Shown one piece after another: positions 30,055 to 38,938 of a stretch of 64,000 bases of DNA. The notes below the pieces were generated by a model that did not search any database, was not told the DNA's origin, and saw only the letters and a list, made by a program, of their open reading frames with translations. Position 1 is the first letter of the stretch; each line of letters begins with the position of its first letter. The position numbers and the translations under genes are program-made. The DNA is from an uncultured Acidobacteriia bacterium (lineage in GTDB: Bacteria; Acidobacteriota; Terriglobia; Bryobacterales; Bryobacteraceae). The stretch spans positions 1 through 64,000 of the forward strand of contig CAIXXM010000124.1 of assembly GCA_903923395.1 (NCBI GenBank). Reading direction: 5' to 3'.

Positions 30055-30918
30055 CTAAGAGACCAGTACGGAGTGCTTCCGCATCTGGATGTCCTCCTGC
30101 AGAAATGTCGCGAACTTGCCGGCAAGCTTCTCCCGCACTCCACTGCCCGCCCCAATGCTGACACCTTCCACTTCCCGCACCGGCAGCAGATCCCGCGTCG
30201 TCGAGGTAATAAACACCTCATCCGCCTTCTGGATCTCCTCCACCGTCAACGTGCCTTCTTCCACATTGCCACCGATTTCGAGCAGCACTTCCCGCGTAAT
30301 TCCCGGCAGACACCCCTCGGCCAGCGCCGGCGTAATCACCCGGTCCCCATACATGGCAAAAACATTCGCCGACGTACACTCCGCCACGCGCCCGTGCTCA
30401 TTCAGCAACAGGACCTCGTCGAACCCCTTCTCCTGCGCCCGCTCCACCCATGTCAGGTTCTGCGACCACGAAAGAATCTTCGCCCGCGTAAAGTCACTGG
30501 CGGCGTAGCGCGCATGCGGCTGCACACTCAAGCGCACACTCTCGCCCCAGTTCTTGAAGTCAGCCGTCAACGCCACCACATCACAGGCGTGACCAGTCGG
30601 CGGACCCTGCCACATGCCACCCGCATTCCGCACAATCACCAGCCGCAGCGTGCAATTCGGCGCACTGTTGGCCGCGGCCAGTTCCATCAGGTCCGCTTCC
30701 ACACGCCCGGAATCAGCCGGCATCGGAATATTCATCAACTGGGCATCGCGCATCATCCGCGCCCAATGCCGCTCCCACGCGAAAAGGTGACCGTCCACCA
30801 CACGCAACGTGCTGAAGACACCCCACCCCGACAGCAACCCCAACTGGCCCGGCGAAAGCAAGGCCTCCGAACTGCCATGTATGCTGCCGTTATGCAAGAC
30901 AAAGGGGTGGATCGCCAT
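30055..30918 (-). CDS. Class IV pyridoxal-phosphate aminotransferase (IlvE / D-amino acid transaminase / PabC fold)
   Basis: The 287-residue protein follows the fold-type IV pattern: HNGSIHGSSEALLSPGQLGLLSGWGVFSTLRV at the start, AKILSWSQNLTWVERAQEKGFDEVLLLNEHG with the PLP lysine, VAECTSANVFAMYGDRVITPALAEGCLPGITR for phosphate binding. Branched-chain aminotransferases, D-amino acid transaminases and aminodeoxychorismate lyases share this layout, and the substrate cannot be fixed here. The length favours an aminodeoxychorismate lyase or D-alanine type over IlvE. It is 14 bases behind the M28 peptidase. Confidence 0.85.
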   Translation of the reverse strand: MAIHPFVLHNGSIHGSSEALLSPGQLGLLSGWGVFSTLRVVDGHLFAWERHWARMMRDAQLMNIPMPADSGRVEADLMELAAANSAPNCTLRLVIVRNAGGMWQGPPTGHACDVVALTADFKNWGESVRLSVQPHARYAASDFTRAKILSWSQNLTWVERAQEKGFDEVLLLNEHGRVAECTSANVFAMYGDRVITPALAEGCLPGITREVLLEIGGNVEEGTLTVEEIQKADEVFITSTTRDLLPVREVEGVSIGAGSGVREKLAGKFATFLQEDIQMRKHSVLVS

Positions 30919-30932
30919 ATTCGTGCTTAATA

Positions 30933-32594
30933 TTATTTCATCATTTGGTCGCGCTTCGCTTTAAATTCAGTACCAGTCTTCCACTGCGGGTAAGTAGTAC
31001 TCTGAGACACCTTGTACCCCACCTCGAAAAGCACACGCAGATCGTCCACTGCACCGCCCAGGTCCCAGAACGGCTTCACCTCATCGCTGACTTTGTGGTA
31101 ATCCTGCGCATCGAACTCATCTTTCATCTTCTGGCCATACCCGGCCGGCTTCCCGATGATGTCCACCCCGGCATTTGGATCCAGCGCCGGTACGCCCTGC
31201 TTGGCGAACTCGAAGTGGTCTGAGCGGTAGTAGAAACCCTTTTGCGGTTCCGTATCTCCGGTCACCACACGTCCCTGCGATTTCAGAACTTCCACCGTCA
31301 CATCATCCAGCGTGGAATTCCCCAGCCCGATAATCTGCATATCCCGCGATTTTCCAACCGTATTCAGCTCATCCATGTTGATATCCGCCAGCGTCTTGTT
31401 CAGCGGATAAAGCGGATTCTCCCCGTAATACTTCGCCCCCAGCAACCCGCGCTCCTCCCCCGTCACGGAAAGAAACAGAATCGACCGCTTCGGTGCCGGA
31501 CTCAGCTTGGTATAAGCCTTCGCAATTTCCAGCAAGCCCGCCGTCCCGGAGGCATTATCCGCCGCGCCATTGAAAATCTTGTCTCCCGGCAGCGAATCAT
31601 CTTTTCCAAGGTGATCCCAATGCGCGGTATAGATGATGTACTCCCCATTGCTGCCCGCATCGGAACCTTCGAGCTTCGCAATTACGTTCTGCGAATCCGT
31701 CTTCCGCAGCGTATTTTCCAGATGGAACTGAGCCTTCGCCCCGGCCAGCGTGACCGGCCGGAAATTCTTCTGCAAGGCCGCTTTCTTCAGCGCGGCAAGA
31801 TCCAGCCCGGCCATCTTGCAAAGCTCCGCCGCTTTGTCGAACGTGATCCAACTCTGCACCGCCACGCGGCCCATGTTGTTGTCGGGACGCTGTATATCGA
31901 AGTTCTCCCGTCCCCAGCTCCCTGAAACGACCTCGAACGGATAGCCCGCGGTCGGGGTCTCATGGATGATCACAGCGGCAGCAGCGCCCTTTTCTGCGGC
32001 AATCTCGTATTTGTAGGTCCAGCGGCCGTAGTAGGTCATCGCGTTGCCGCGGAACATCTTGTCATCCAGCTTGCCGGGGTCCGCCGGATCTGGAATTTGC
32101 GGGTCGTTGACCAGCATCAGGATCGTCTTGCCCTTCACATCCAGACCCTTGTAGTCGTCCCAGCCATACTCCGGCGCAACGACGCCATAGCCCACAAAGA
32201 CGATCTCAGAATCCTTCACATCCACCACGGGGGAATAGCGCACCGTGGCCGCCACGAAATCCTTCAGGTTGGTCAGCGCAAGCTTCCTGCCCTTCACCGT
32301 CACATCCACCTGCGGCTTCGACGTAATTCCCGCTAGAGGGACTTTCTGGATGTACGTCCCGTCCGGATTCCCCGGCTTCAACCCCAGAGCCTTGAACTGC
32401 TCCGTCAGGTAAGCCACCGTCTTGGTCTCCCCTTCGGTTCCGGGCGAACGGCCTTCGAAGGCGTCGGACGACAGAACTTTGATCCCTTCCAACAAGGACT
32501 GCGCCGTAATCACCTCCCCGGCAGCTTTCGGATCCACGGCACGGGGTCCACACGCACAGCACAAGGCCAGAGGGAGCAACAAAAGTCTCTTCAT
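30933..32594 (-). CDS. Exported M28 zinc aminopeptidase with PA-like insert
   Basis: The 553-residue protein has a hydrophobic leader with LCCACG, possibly a lipoprotein site. The M28 zinc site is complete: AHWDHLG (His and Asp), [14 protein letters not shown] (bridging Asp), [13 protein letters not shown] (catalytic Glu pair), INMDELN (Asp) and [12 protein letters not shown] (last His). Between about 130 and 260 is a protease-associated domain insert, as in many M28 peptidases. It would release amino acids from peptides in the periplasm. It heads the minus-strand four-gene set. Confidence 0.9.
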   Translation of the reverse strand: MKRLLLLPLALCCACGPRAVDPKAAGEVITAQSLLEGIKVLSSDAFEGRSPGTEGETKTVAYLTEQFKALGLKPGNPDGTYIQKVPLAGITSKPQVDVTVKGRKLALTNLKDFVAATVRYSPVVDVKDSEIVFVGYGVVAPEYGWDDYKGLDVKGKTILMLVNDPQIPDPADPGKLDDKMFRGNAMTYYGRWTYKYEIAAEKGAAAAVIIHETPTAGYPFEVVSGSWGRENFDIQRPDNNMGRVAVQSWITFDKAAELCKMAGLDLAALKKAALQKNFRPVTLAGAKAQFHLENTLRKTDSQNVIAKLEGSDAGSNGEYIIYTAHWDHLGKDDSLPGDKIFNGAADNASGTAGLLEIAKAYTKLSPAPKRSILFLSVTGEERGLLGAKYYGENPLYPLNKTLADINMDELNTVGKSRDMQIIGLGNSTLDDVTVEVLKSQGRVVTGDTEPQKGFYYRSDHFEFAKQGVPALDPNAGVDIIGKPAGYGQKMKDEFDAQDYHKVSDEVKPFWDLGGAVDDLRVLFEVGYKVSQSTTYPQWKTGTEFKAKRDQMMK

Positions 32595-32649
32595 GGGTTT
32601 GGATACAGCTTAACGAATCCCGAGGGGCCGTGCCGCGCCCTTGCGCCAC

Positions 32650-32850
32650 CCATCCAGGCTCGCTCCTCATCCATCCCCCACGTTCGTGCACCATCCTGGA
32701 GCGCGCCCCCGACCAAGACTTCCCAATCCACCCACGTTCGCGCGTCATTCTGGCGCGCGTGTTCAAACCTTTCACCGACCAGCTGGGGCCGCTCTCAACC
32801 CGCCTTCCGTTCACTCGCCATCCAGGCCCGCCCCCAACCATCCCGGACTT
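32650..32850. repeat. Degenerate direct repeats in a non-coding gap
   Basis: The stretch between the M28 gene and the relic gene holds two imperfect direct repeats. CCCACGTTCG-type copies of 30 bases lie at 32677-32706 and 32731-32760 (24 of 30 identical). CCATCCAGGC starts at 32650 and 32818 with similar bases following. Open frames here look like low-complexity shadows. I see no gene in the gap. Confidence 0.45.
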
Positions 32851-32939
32851 TTCACGTCACTTCCACTCAATCGAATCAAACACTTACACCTCCAACCCAA
32901 AATTCATCCTCTACAATCCTTAGCCGAAAAGCCAATCCT

Positions 32940-33300
32940 GTGCCCGAAACGCCCCGCATAAACAAACGCCGCACCCCCTCTGACAAACAAATCGCCGCCT
33001 CCCAGGCAAACGGAGCCAATCCAAAGGCCCTGTCACGGACACCGGCAAGCGCAACGCCACCGCCAACCTCGTCCAGAACTCCCGCCTTCTCTCCCGCCAA
33101 CTCGCCGCCACCCTGGTAAGACCGGCCGAGGAACAAGCCCACTTTCTTTCGGTCGCCAACACCATCTCGGAACACTTTCTGCCAGCCAATCCCCTCCAAG
33201 AACTCCTCGTCGGCCGACTCATCGCTGCCCATTGGCGCCAACTCCGCTACTGGCCGGACGAACTTTCCCCGGCTACACCACAACTGCGCCCACCCAAAAG
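32940..33300 (+). pseudogene. Frameshifted relic of a small acidobacterial conserved protein
   Basis: From a GTG start the frame reads INKRRTPSDKQIAASQANGA and then breaks. One base is missing at about 33018-33020, and the other frame continues as SKGPVTDTGKRNATANLV, then SRLLSRQLAATLVRPAEEQA, FLPANPLQELLVGRLIAAHW. Joined together, this matches a small protein family (ASxANGAxSxGPVTxxGKxxS pattern) that I know as multicopy in Solibacter-type genomes, with no known function. The second frame stays open into the next gene, up to 33502, but family likeness ends near 33250. The break may also be a sequencing error. Confidence 0.65.
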
Positions 33301-33356
33301 ATTTTTGTGCGAACTTTTCCCTCCCATTCCCACATTCATTGCGAGGCATTCCCAAA

Positions 33357-34526
33357 ATGAGACTTCTTCACGTCATCAACTCCCTCCATCCCTCCAATGG
33401 CGGACCCGTGGAAGGTATCCGGGAAATGTCTTTGGAGCAAATCCGGCAAGGACATTCCGCGCACGTCCTCACACTCGATGCACCAAACAGCCCGGGGCAT
33501 GACCGCTTCCATGCCCAAATCATCGCCCTAGGTCCCTCCGGTCCACAACCCTTCTGCCTGAATTTCCGCCTGATACCCTGGCTGTCCCAGCAAAGGGACA
33601 ACTACGATGCCGTACTGGTCCACGGCATCTGGGACTACTCCACAATCGGTGCCTGGCTGGCCCTGCGCGGCAGCCAGACACCATTTTTCGTTTACGCCCA
33701 CGGCATGCTTGACCCCTGGTTTCGTACAAATCTCACCGGCTATTGCAAGAAATCCATCTATTGGCTGCTTTTGGGCCGCCACATTTTCCGCGAAGCCCAC
33801 GGCATCCTTTACCTCACGGAGGCCGAACGCCACCTCGCCCGTTACAGCTTCTCCCCCTATCTCTGCCGCGAATTGCTTGCACCGCACGGCACACAGCGCC
33901 CCGGTCTCACCGATACCGCCCGCGAGGCATTCCTGCGGCACTTCCCGCAAGTCCGGGGCCGCAAAGTCCTCCTGTTTCTCGGCCGCATTCACCCCAAGAA
34001 AGGCGTGCAAGTCCTCCTCGATGCCTTCGCCGAAGCTTCCGTCCACGCCCCTTCCCTCCATCTGGTGATCGCCGGCACAGGTGACCCGCAGTATCTGCAA
34101 CTCCTCCAAGCCGATACCGCCGAAGCCGACCTCCAACACCGCATCACCTGGACCGGCTACCTCACCGATCACCTGCGCGCCGGAGCCTTCGCCGTTGCCG
34201 ATGCCTTCATCCTCCCGTCCCACGGCGAAAACTTCGCCCTCAGCGCCGTAGAAGCCCTCGCCCGCGGCGTTCCCGTGCTGCTCTCCAAACGGGTCAACAT
34301 CGTCGAAACCGTCGTTCAGGAAAATGCCGGATTCTCTGCCGCGGACAACGTCGAGGCCACACGCGCCATGATCCACAAATGGAGTCAACTCTCCCCGGAA
34401 ACACAACTGGATCTCCGCCGCCGCGCCCGCATGTGCTTTGAAAAACATTGGGAAATCAGCCGCGCCTGCCGGGCCCTCATGAGAGTCCTGGGGCTGCAGG
34501 CCAACGCGGGAGCAAAGGCCGCATGA
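33357..34526 (+). CDS. GT4-family glycosyltransferase
   Basis: The 389-residue protein has the GT-B fold of group 1 glycosyltransferases. The N-terminus MRLLHVINSLHPSNGGP is the usual acceptor-side glycine turn, and the C-terminal domain has LFLGRIHPKKGVQVLLDAF, VIAGTGDP and PSHGENFALSAVEALA with the E-x7-E motif that binds the sugar nucleotide. I chose the ATG at the conserved strand rather than the TTG six codons earlier. It starts the surface-glycan operon; the next gene overlaps in an ATGA. Given the heptose genes behind it, it may transfer a heptose or another sugar of the same glycan. Confidence 0.9.
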   Translation: MRLLHVINSLHPSNGGPVEGIREMSLEQIRQGHSAHVLTLDAPNSPGHDRFHAQIIALGPSGPQPFCLNFRLIPWLSQQRDNYDAVLVHGIWDYSTIGAWLALRGSQTPFFVYAHGMLDPWFRTNLTGYCKKSIYWLLLGRHIFREAHGILYLTEAERHLARYSFSPYLCRELLAPHGTQRPGLTDTAREAFLRHFPQVRGRKVLLFLGRIHPKKGVQVLLDAFAEASVHAPSLHLVIAGTGDPQYLQLLQADTAEADLQHRITWTGYLTDHLRAGAFAVADAFILPSHGENFALSAVEALARGVPVLLSKRVNIVETVVQENAGFSAADNVEATRAMIHKWSQLSPETQLDLRRRARMCFEKHWEISRACRALMRVLGLQANAGAKAA

Positions 34527-35323
34527 ACACCCTCGGCGTCGTCACCATCTCCTTCAACCAGGCCCGCTTCCTGCAACAGGCCGTGGATTCCGTCCAATGC
34601 GCGTCACCCTCGCGCCTCGCCTATGTCGCGGTCGACCCCGGTTCCACAGACGGCTCCCGCGAAATCCTCGCCCTCCACCAGAACCGGTTCTCGAAACTCA
34701 TCTTCGAACCCGATGCCGGCCCGGCGGATGGTCTCAACAAAGGCTTCTCGAAAGTCGGCGGCTCCATCCTCGGCTACCTCAATTCCGATGACCGCTTTCT
34801 CCCCGGCGCCCTCGATTACGTTCTGGACTACTTCGATGCCCACCCGCAAACCGATGTCCTGCTCGGCGGCATTCGCTTGATCGATGAACATGACCGCGTG
34901 GAATTCCGCAAACGCACGCCAGATCACTTTCACCTCAGCCGCTTTCTCCACAAAAGCTGCTACTTCTGGCAGCAGGCAACGTTCTTCCGGCGTTCCCTCT
35001 TCGAAGCAGTGGGCGGCTTCAACCCGGAAAACCGCGCCTCCTGGGACGGCGAACTCGTCCTCGACTTTCACCTCCACGGCGCAGAGTTCGCCTACACCAA
35101 TTCCCTACTCGGGGATTTCCGGCTCCATGCCCAGTCCCTCACCGGGTCCAGACGCCTCCACGTAGCCAATGCCCGCGAGATGGAACGCATGCGCAGGAAA
35201 GCGAAGGTCCACGGTTACCGCCCCCTGCCAGGACCGGTGGAAACCGCTCTCCGTCTCGCCTACAAGCTCAATCCCGTTCGCCACCTGAAATACATCTTCC
35301 ACGGAGGACTCCCCGCCCTATGA
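34523..35323 (+). CDS. GT2-family glycosyltransferase
   Basis: The 266-residue protein is a family 2 (GT-A) glycosyltransferase: VVTISFNQARFLQQAVDSV at the N-terminus, VDPGSTDGSREIL for the nucleotide-binding turn, and GYLNSDDRF with the metal-binding acidic pair. AVGGFNPENRASWDGELVLDF is the later acceptor-side motif. There are no membrane segments. It is bracketed by four-base overlaps with the GT4 gene before it and the heptose kinase after it, so all are translated together. Confidence 0.9.
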   Translation: MNTLGVVTISFNQARFLQQAVDSVQCASPSRLAYVAVDPGSTDGSREILALHQNRFSKLIFEPDAGPADGLNKGFSKVGGSILGYLNSDDRFLPGALDYVLDYFDAHPQTDVLLGGIRLIDEHDRVEFRKRTPDHFHLSRFLHKSCYFWQQATFFRRSLFEAVGGFNPENRASWDGELVLDFHLHGAEFAYTNSLLGDFRLHAQSLTGSRRLHVANAREMERMRRKAKVHGYRPLPGPVETALRLAYKLNPVRHLKYIFHGGLPAL

Positions 35324-36297
35324 TCATCACCAGATCACCCCTCCGCATAACCCTCGGTGGCGGCGGCACGGACCTGCCTTCCTACTACGAAAAACACGGC
35401 GGCTTTCTCATCGCCGGGGCCATAGACAAATACGTCTACACCACCATCCACAAGACCTTCACACCAGAACTGATCTTGAAATATTCCCGGATGGAACGCT
35501 GTTCAGACGTTGCAGAAGTCCATCACCCCATCCTGCGCGAAGCCTTGCGGCTCACGGGCATCCACACCGGTCTCGAAATCTGCTCCATGGCGGACGTTCC
35601 CGCCGGCACCGGCCTCGGCTCCTCTGGCAGCTTCACCACCGCCCTGCTCAAAGGCCTCCACACCGTGCGCAAAGAGATGGCCCACCCGGAACGCATTGCC
35701 TCGGAGGCCTGCCAGATCGAACTCGATATTCTCCGCGAACCCATCGGCAAACAGGATCAATACATCGCGGCCTATGGCGGACTCACCTGTTTCGAGTTCT
35801 GCCCCAAAGGCAAAGTCAAGGCCTGGCCGCTGCGCATCCCAGAAGAAACGCGGCATCAGCTGGAAGACAATCTGCTGCTCTTCTATACGGGCCGCTCGCG
35901 CGCTGCGTCCTCCATTCTGCGTGACCAGGACACGAGAACCCGCGCCAATGAAGCCGATATCACCGACCAGTTGCACTTCACCAAAGATCTGGCCCACCGC
36001 AGCTGCGAAGCTCTGGAATCTGGAGATCTTCCCGGCTTCGGCCGCCTGCTTCACGAACACTGGCAGCGCAAGCGCTCCCGCTCTGCTGGCATGACCTCCC
36101 CGGATATCGATGACTGGTATCAGCTAGCCATGGAGAACGGCGCAACCGGCGGCAAACTGATCGGTGCTGGCGGTGGCGGCTTCTTAATGTTCTACAGCGA
36201 ACAGAAACCGGCCTTGCGTGCTGCCATGCGCCGCGTCGGCCTGCCGGAAATCCGCTTCCAGTTTGACTTTGAAGGGACCAAAGTGGTTTGCCAATGA
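35320..36297 (+). CDS. hddA: D-glycero-alpha-D-manno-heptose 7-phosphate 1-kinase (GHMP kinase)
   Basis: The 325-residue protein is a GHMP kinase: RSPLRITLGGGGTDLPSYYEKHGG at the N-terminus is the HddA-type first motif, DVPAGTGLGSSGSFTTALL is the phosphate-binding loop, and GATGGKLIGAGGGGFLMFY is the third motif. HddA phosphorylates C1 of D-glycero-alpha-D-manno-heptose 7-phosphate. The companion isomerase, phosphatase and guanylyltransferase genes follow, which supports this over other sugar kinases of the fold. It overlaps both neighbours in ATGA. Confidence 0.9.
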   Translation: MIITRSPLRITLGGGGTDLPSYYEKHGGFLIAGAIDKYVYTTIHKTFTPELILKYSRMERCSDVAEVHHPILREALRLTGIHTGLEICSMADVPAGTGLGSSGSFTTALLKGLHTVRKEMAHPERIASEACQIELDILREPIGKQDQYIAAYGGLTCFEFCPKGKVKAWPLRIPEETRHQLEDNLLLFYTGRSRAASSILRDQDTRTRANEADITDQLHFTKDLAHRSCEALESGDLPGFGRLLHEHWQRKRSRSAGMTSPDIDDWYQLAMENGATGGKLIGAGGGGFLMFYSEQKPALRAAMRRVGLPEIRFQFDFEGTKVVCQ

Positions 36298-37025
36298 CAC
36301 CGCAAGTATCCGAAATTCCCGTTGCAATCCTGGCCGGTGGCCTGGGTACCCGAATGTGGCCCGTCACGCGCCACGTCCCGAAAGCCATGTTGCCGGTCGC
36401 AGGCAAACCGTTTCTGGAACACCAGATCGAGTTGCTGAAGACACAAGGCGTCCGGCAGATCGTGATTTGCGCCGGCCTCATGGGAGAACAGATCGAGCGC
36501 TGCTTCGGCAGGGGGGAATCCTGGGACGTCGACCTTTACTATTCCTATGACGGCCTGCAACAACTCGGCACCGCCGGTGCTCTTAAGAAGGCCCTGCCAC
36601 TGCTCGGCAAACGGTTCTTTGTCCTCTACGGCGATTCCTATCTGCCGACGGACCTCCAACCCATCCTCGACGCAGCCCTTCGCTCCGCCGCCCCGGGCCT
36701 GATGACGGTCTTCCGCAACTCCAACCGCTGGGTCCCGAGTAACGTGGATTTTCTCGATGGAACGATCCGCCGGTATGACAAAGAGAATCCCCGCAACTTC
36801 CACTACGTCGATTACGGCCTCAGCCTTCTGACCCCCGAAGCCCTGCGGGACGTTCCCCATGGCGTGACTTATGACCTCGGCATGGTGTTCCGCAATCTGA
36901 TCCATGCCAGATCCCTCGCCGGTTATGAGGCCGCGGAGCGTTTCTTCGAAATTGGCTCGCCACAAGGCCTGCAGGAACTCGAAGTCATTCTGAACACCAT
37001 GGTGGGAGTCCATCACGCCGCATGA
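36294..37025 (+). CDS. hddC: D-glycero-alpha-D-manno-heptose 1-phosphate guanylyltransferase-like nucleotidyltransferase
   Basis: The 243-residue protein has the sugar-nucleotide transferase signature AILAGGLGTRMWPVTRHVPKAM, then VAGKPFLEHQIELL and FFVLYGDSYLPTD with a metal aspartate. In this cluster it would make GDP-D-glycero-alpha-D-manno-heptose. The start is the ATG in the ATGA overlap; a TTG two codons upstream is possible. The GDP choice is an inference from the HddA neighbour, since ADP- or CDP-specific relatives share the fold. Confidence 0.85.
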   Translation: MTPQVSEIPVAILAGGLGTRMWPVTRHVPKAMLPVAGKPFLEHQIELLKTQGVRQIVICAGLMGEQIERCFGRGESWDVDLYYSYDGLQQLGTAGALKKALPLLGKRFFVLYGDSYLPTDLQPILDAALRSAAPGLMTVFRNSNRWVPSNVDFLDGTIRRYDKENPRNFHYVDYGLSLLTPEALRDVPHGVTYDLGMVFRNLIHARSLAGYEAAERFFEIGSPQGLQELEVILNTMVGVHHAA

Positions 37026-37618
37026 CCTTCACCGAACAATATCTCGGCGAAGTCGTCCGCATCGCCCAAGCCATCCCCGCTGCGAAGGTCGAGGCAGCGG
37101 CGGAACTGCTGGCCGCGGTCCGCGCCCGTGGCGGACGCCTCTTCATCCTCGGCGTCGGGGGCAGCGCCGCCAATGCCAGCCACGCCGTCAATGATTTCCG
37201 CAAACTGGCTGGCCTGGAAGCCTACGCACCCTCAGACAATGTCGCGGAATTGACCGCCCGCACCAACGATGAGGGCTGGGCCACCGTCTTCTCGGAATGG
37301 CTCCGTGTGAGCCGCCTCACAATGGCTGACGGATTGCTCATTCTCAGCGTGGGAGGCGGAAATTTGGAGCACAATATCAGCCCGAATCTGGTGACGGCAC
37401 TGCAATATGCCAAACAGCAGGCCGCAGCGGTCATTGGAATTGTAGGCCGTGACGGCGGCTATACGGCAAAAGTCGCGGACGTTGCCCTGGTCATCCCGGA
37501 AGCATCGCCCGACCGCATCACGCCGCATGCCGAAGAATTCCAGGGCATCCTCTGGCACCTCCTTCTTTCCCACCCATTGCTCAAACAATCCACGGCGAAA
37601 TGGGAGTCCACCGCATGA
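37022..37618 (+). CDS. gmhA: Sedoheptulose 7-phosphate isomerase (SIS domain)
   Basis: The 198-residue protein has a SIS fold with FILGVGGSAANASHAVNDFRK, the sugar-phosphate-binding loop of GmhA, and later ILSVGGGNLEHNISPNLVTALQYAK. GmhA turns sedoheptulose 7-phosphate into D-glycero-D-manno-heptose 7-phosphate. The gene overlaps hddC and gmhB in ATGA on both sides. Length and neighbours agree with the role. Confidence 0.9.
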   Translation: MTFTEQYLGEVVRIAQAIPAAKVEAAAELLAAVRARGGRLFILGVGGSAANASHAVNDFRKLAGLEAYAPSDNVAELTARTNDEGWATVFSEWLRVSRLTMADGLLILSVGGGNLEHNISPNLVTALQYAKQQAAAVIGIVGRDGGYTAKVADVALVIPEASPDRITPHAEEFQGILWHLLLSHPLLKQSTAKWESTA

Positions 37619-38199
37619 GTCTGTCGAGAGCAATCTTTCTGGATCGCGACGGCGTCGTCAACCGTCTTGTCGATCGCGCCGGCAAACCCGTATCCCCAAG
37701 AACCCTGGCCGAACTTGAAATCGTGCCAGGCGTTCGCCGCGCCTGCTCGCTCTTCACCATGGAGGGCTATCTGCTCGTCGTCGCAACCAACCAACCCGAT
37801 GTCGGCCGCGGCCTCATGGACCGCTCGATCGTCGACTCCATGCATGCCGAACTCACCCGAACCCTTCCCATCCGCCGGATCGAAGTCAGTTTCGACCCCG
37901 AGGATTCCCCCGCCGCCCGCCGTCGCAAACCAGCCCCCGGCATGCTGCTCGATTCCGCCGTCTCCCTCGGCATCGATCTCTCCCAAAGCTGGATGATCGG
38001 CGATAGTTGGCGGGATATCGAATGCGGCCGCCGCGCGGGATGCAAGACACTCCGCATCCGCAGTGGCGTGGAACAACCCTTCCGGATTCACCCCGATCTC
38101 GAAGCAGAGACCCTCCAGGAAGCAGCCGAAGCCATCCTTCACCCGCGTCACCATCCAGCAGGAATAAAACGATCATGGCAGCCAGTGTTGTCGAAATAA
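37615..38199 (+). CDS. gmhB: GmhB-like D-glycero-D-manno-heptose 1,7-bisphosphate 7-phosphatase, lacking the zinc loop
   Basis: The 194-residue HAD phosphatase begins with AIFLDRDGVVN (nucleophile Asp10), has VVATNQPDVGRG as motif II, RRRKPAPGMLL with the motif III lysine, and WMIGDSWRDIECGRRAG as motif IV. It would remove the 7-phosphate between the HddA and HddC steps. Known GmhB proteins have a Cys/His zinc loop just before the RKP motif; here the stretch FDPEDSPAA holds no cysteine or histidine, so the loop has been lost or replaced. Its end overlaps the transaldolase start by 25 bases. Confidence 0.85.
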   Translation: MSLSRAIFLDRDGVVNRLVDRAGKPVSPRTLAELEIVPGVRRACSLFTMEGYLLVVATNQPDVGRGLMDRSIVDSMHAELTRTLPIRRIEVSFDPEDSPAARRRKPAPGMLLDSAVSLGIDLSQSWMIGDSWRDIECGRRAGCKTLRIRSGVEQPFRIHPDLEAETLQEAAEAILHPRHHPAGIKRSWQPVLSK

Positions 38200-38936
38200 C
38201 CTATGCACACACGAAAAACCGGTCGTTGAACCGGCTCAACGTGAAACTCTTCGCCGACGGTGCTGACCGTACGGGAATTCTGGCACTCGCGGAGAACCCG
38301 CTCATCCAGGGCATCACCACCAACCCCAGTCTCCTCCGCAAAGCCGGCGTCACGGATTATGAGTCCTTCGCCCGTGACATGATGCGGCGCGTTAAAACCA
38401 AACCCGTCTCCTGGGAGGTCTGTGCCGATGACTTTCAGGGTATGGTCCGGCAGGCGCGGAAAATCGCCTCTTGGGGCAAGAACGTCTACGTCAAGATTCC
38501 CGTCACCACCACGGAGGGCGTCGGCACGTATCCCGTCATCCAGGAACTTTCGCACGCTGGCATTAAAGTCAATGTCACGGCAATCCTGACCACCGATCAG
38601 GTTCGCCGCACAGCGAAATGCCTCGATCCAAATATCCCGGCGGTGATCTCCGTCTTCGCGGGCCGCATTGCGGACGCGGGACTCGATCCGAAACCCGTCA
38701 TGCATGCAGCGAAACAGGCACTCCGCGAGCTACCGCACGCGGAACTGCTCTGGGCCAGTGTCCGCGAAGTCTGGAATCTCTTCGAAGCCGAAGCCAGCGG
38801 CTGCCATATCGTCACAGTGCCGCACGAAATACTGCACAAGGCACTTCGGACCGTGGGTGCCGATTTGAATGATGTCTCACTCGACACCGTGCGTATGTTC
38901 GCGAGGGATGCAGCGATGGCAGGTTATGCCTTGTAA
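38175..38936 (+). CDS. Short transaldolase / fructose-6-phosphate aldolase-like enzyme
   Basis: The 253-residue protein has the class I aldolase barrel of the small transaldolase group: LFADGADRTGI, GITTNPSLLRKAGVTDYESF, VYVKIPVT with the Schiff-base Lys107, and then KVNVTAILTTDQV and SVFAGRIADAG. The length lies between fructose-6-phosphate aldolase and TalB. Its place at the end of a heptose operon suggests that it makes or adjusts sedoheptulose 7-phosphate, the GmhA substrate; this is an inference. The ATG is within the end of gmhB. The stop lies two bases before the convergent MBL gene. Confidence 0.85.
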   Translation: MAASVVEITYAHTKNRSLNRLNVKLFADGADRTGILALAENPLIQGITTNPSLLRKAGVTDYESFARDMMRRVKTKPVSWEVCADDFQGMVRQARKIASWGKNVYVKIPVTTTEGVGTYPVIQELSHAGIKVNVTAILTTDQVRRTAKCLDPNIPAVISVFAGRIADAGLDPKPVMHAAKQALRELPHAELLWASVREVWNLFEAEASGCHIVTVPHEILHKALRTVGADLNDVSLDTVRMFARDAAMAGYAL

Positions 38937-38938
38937 CT

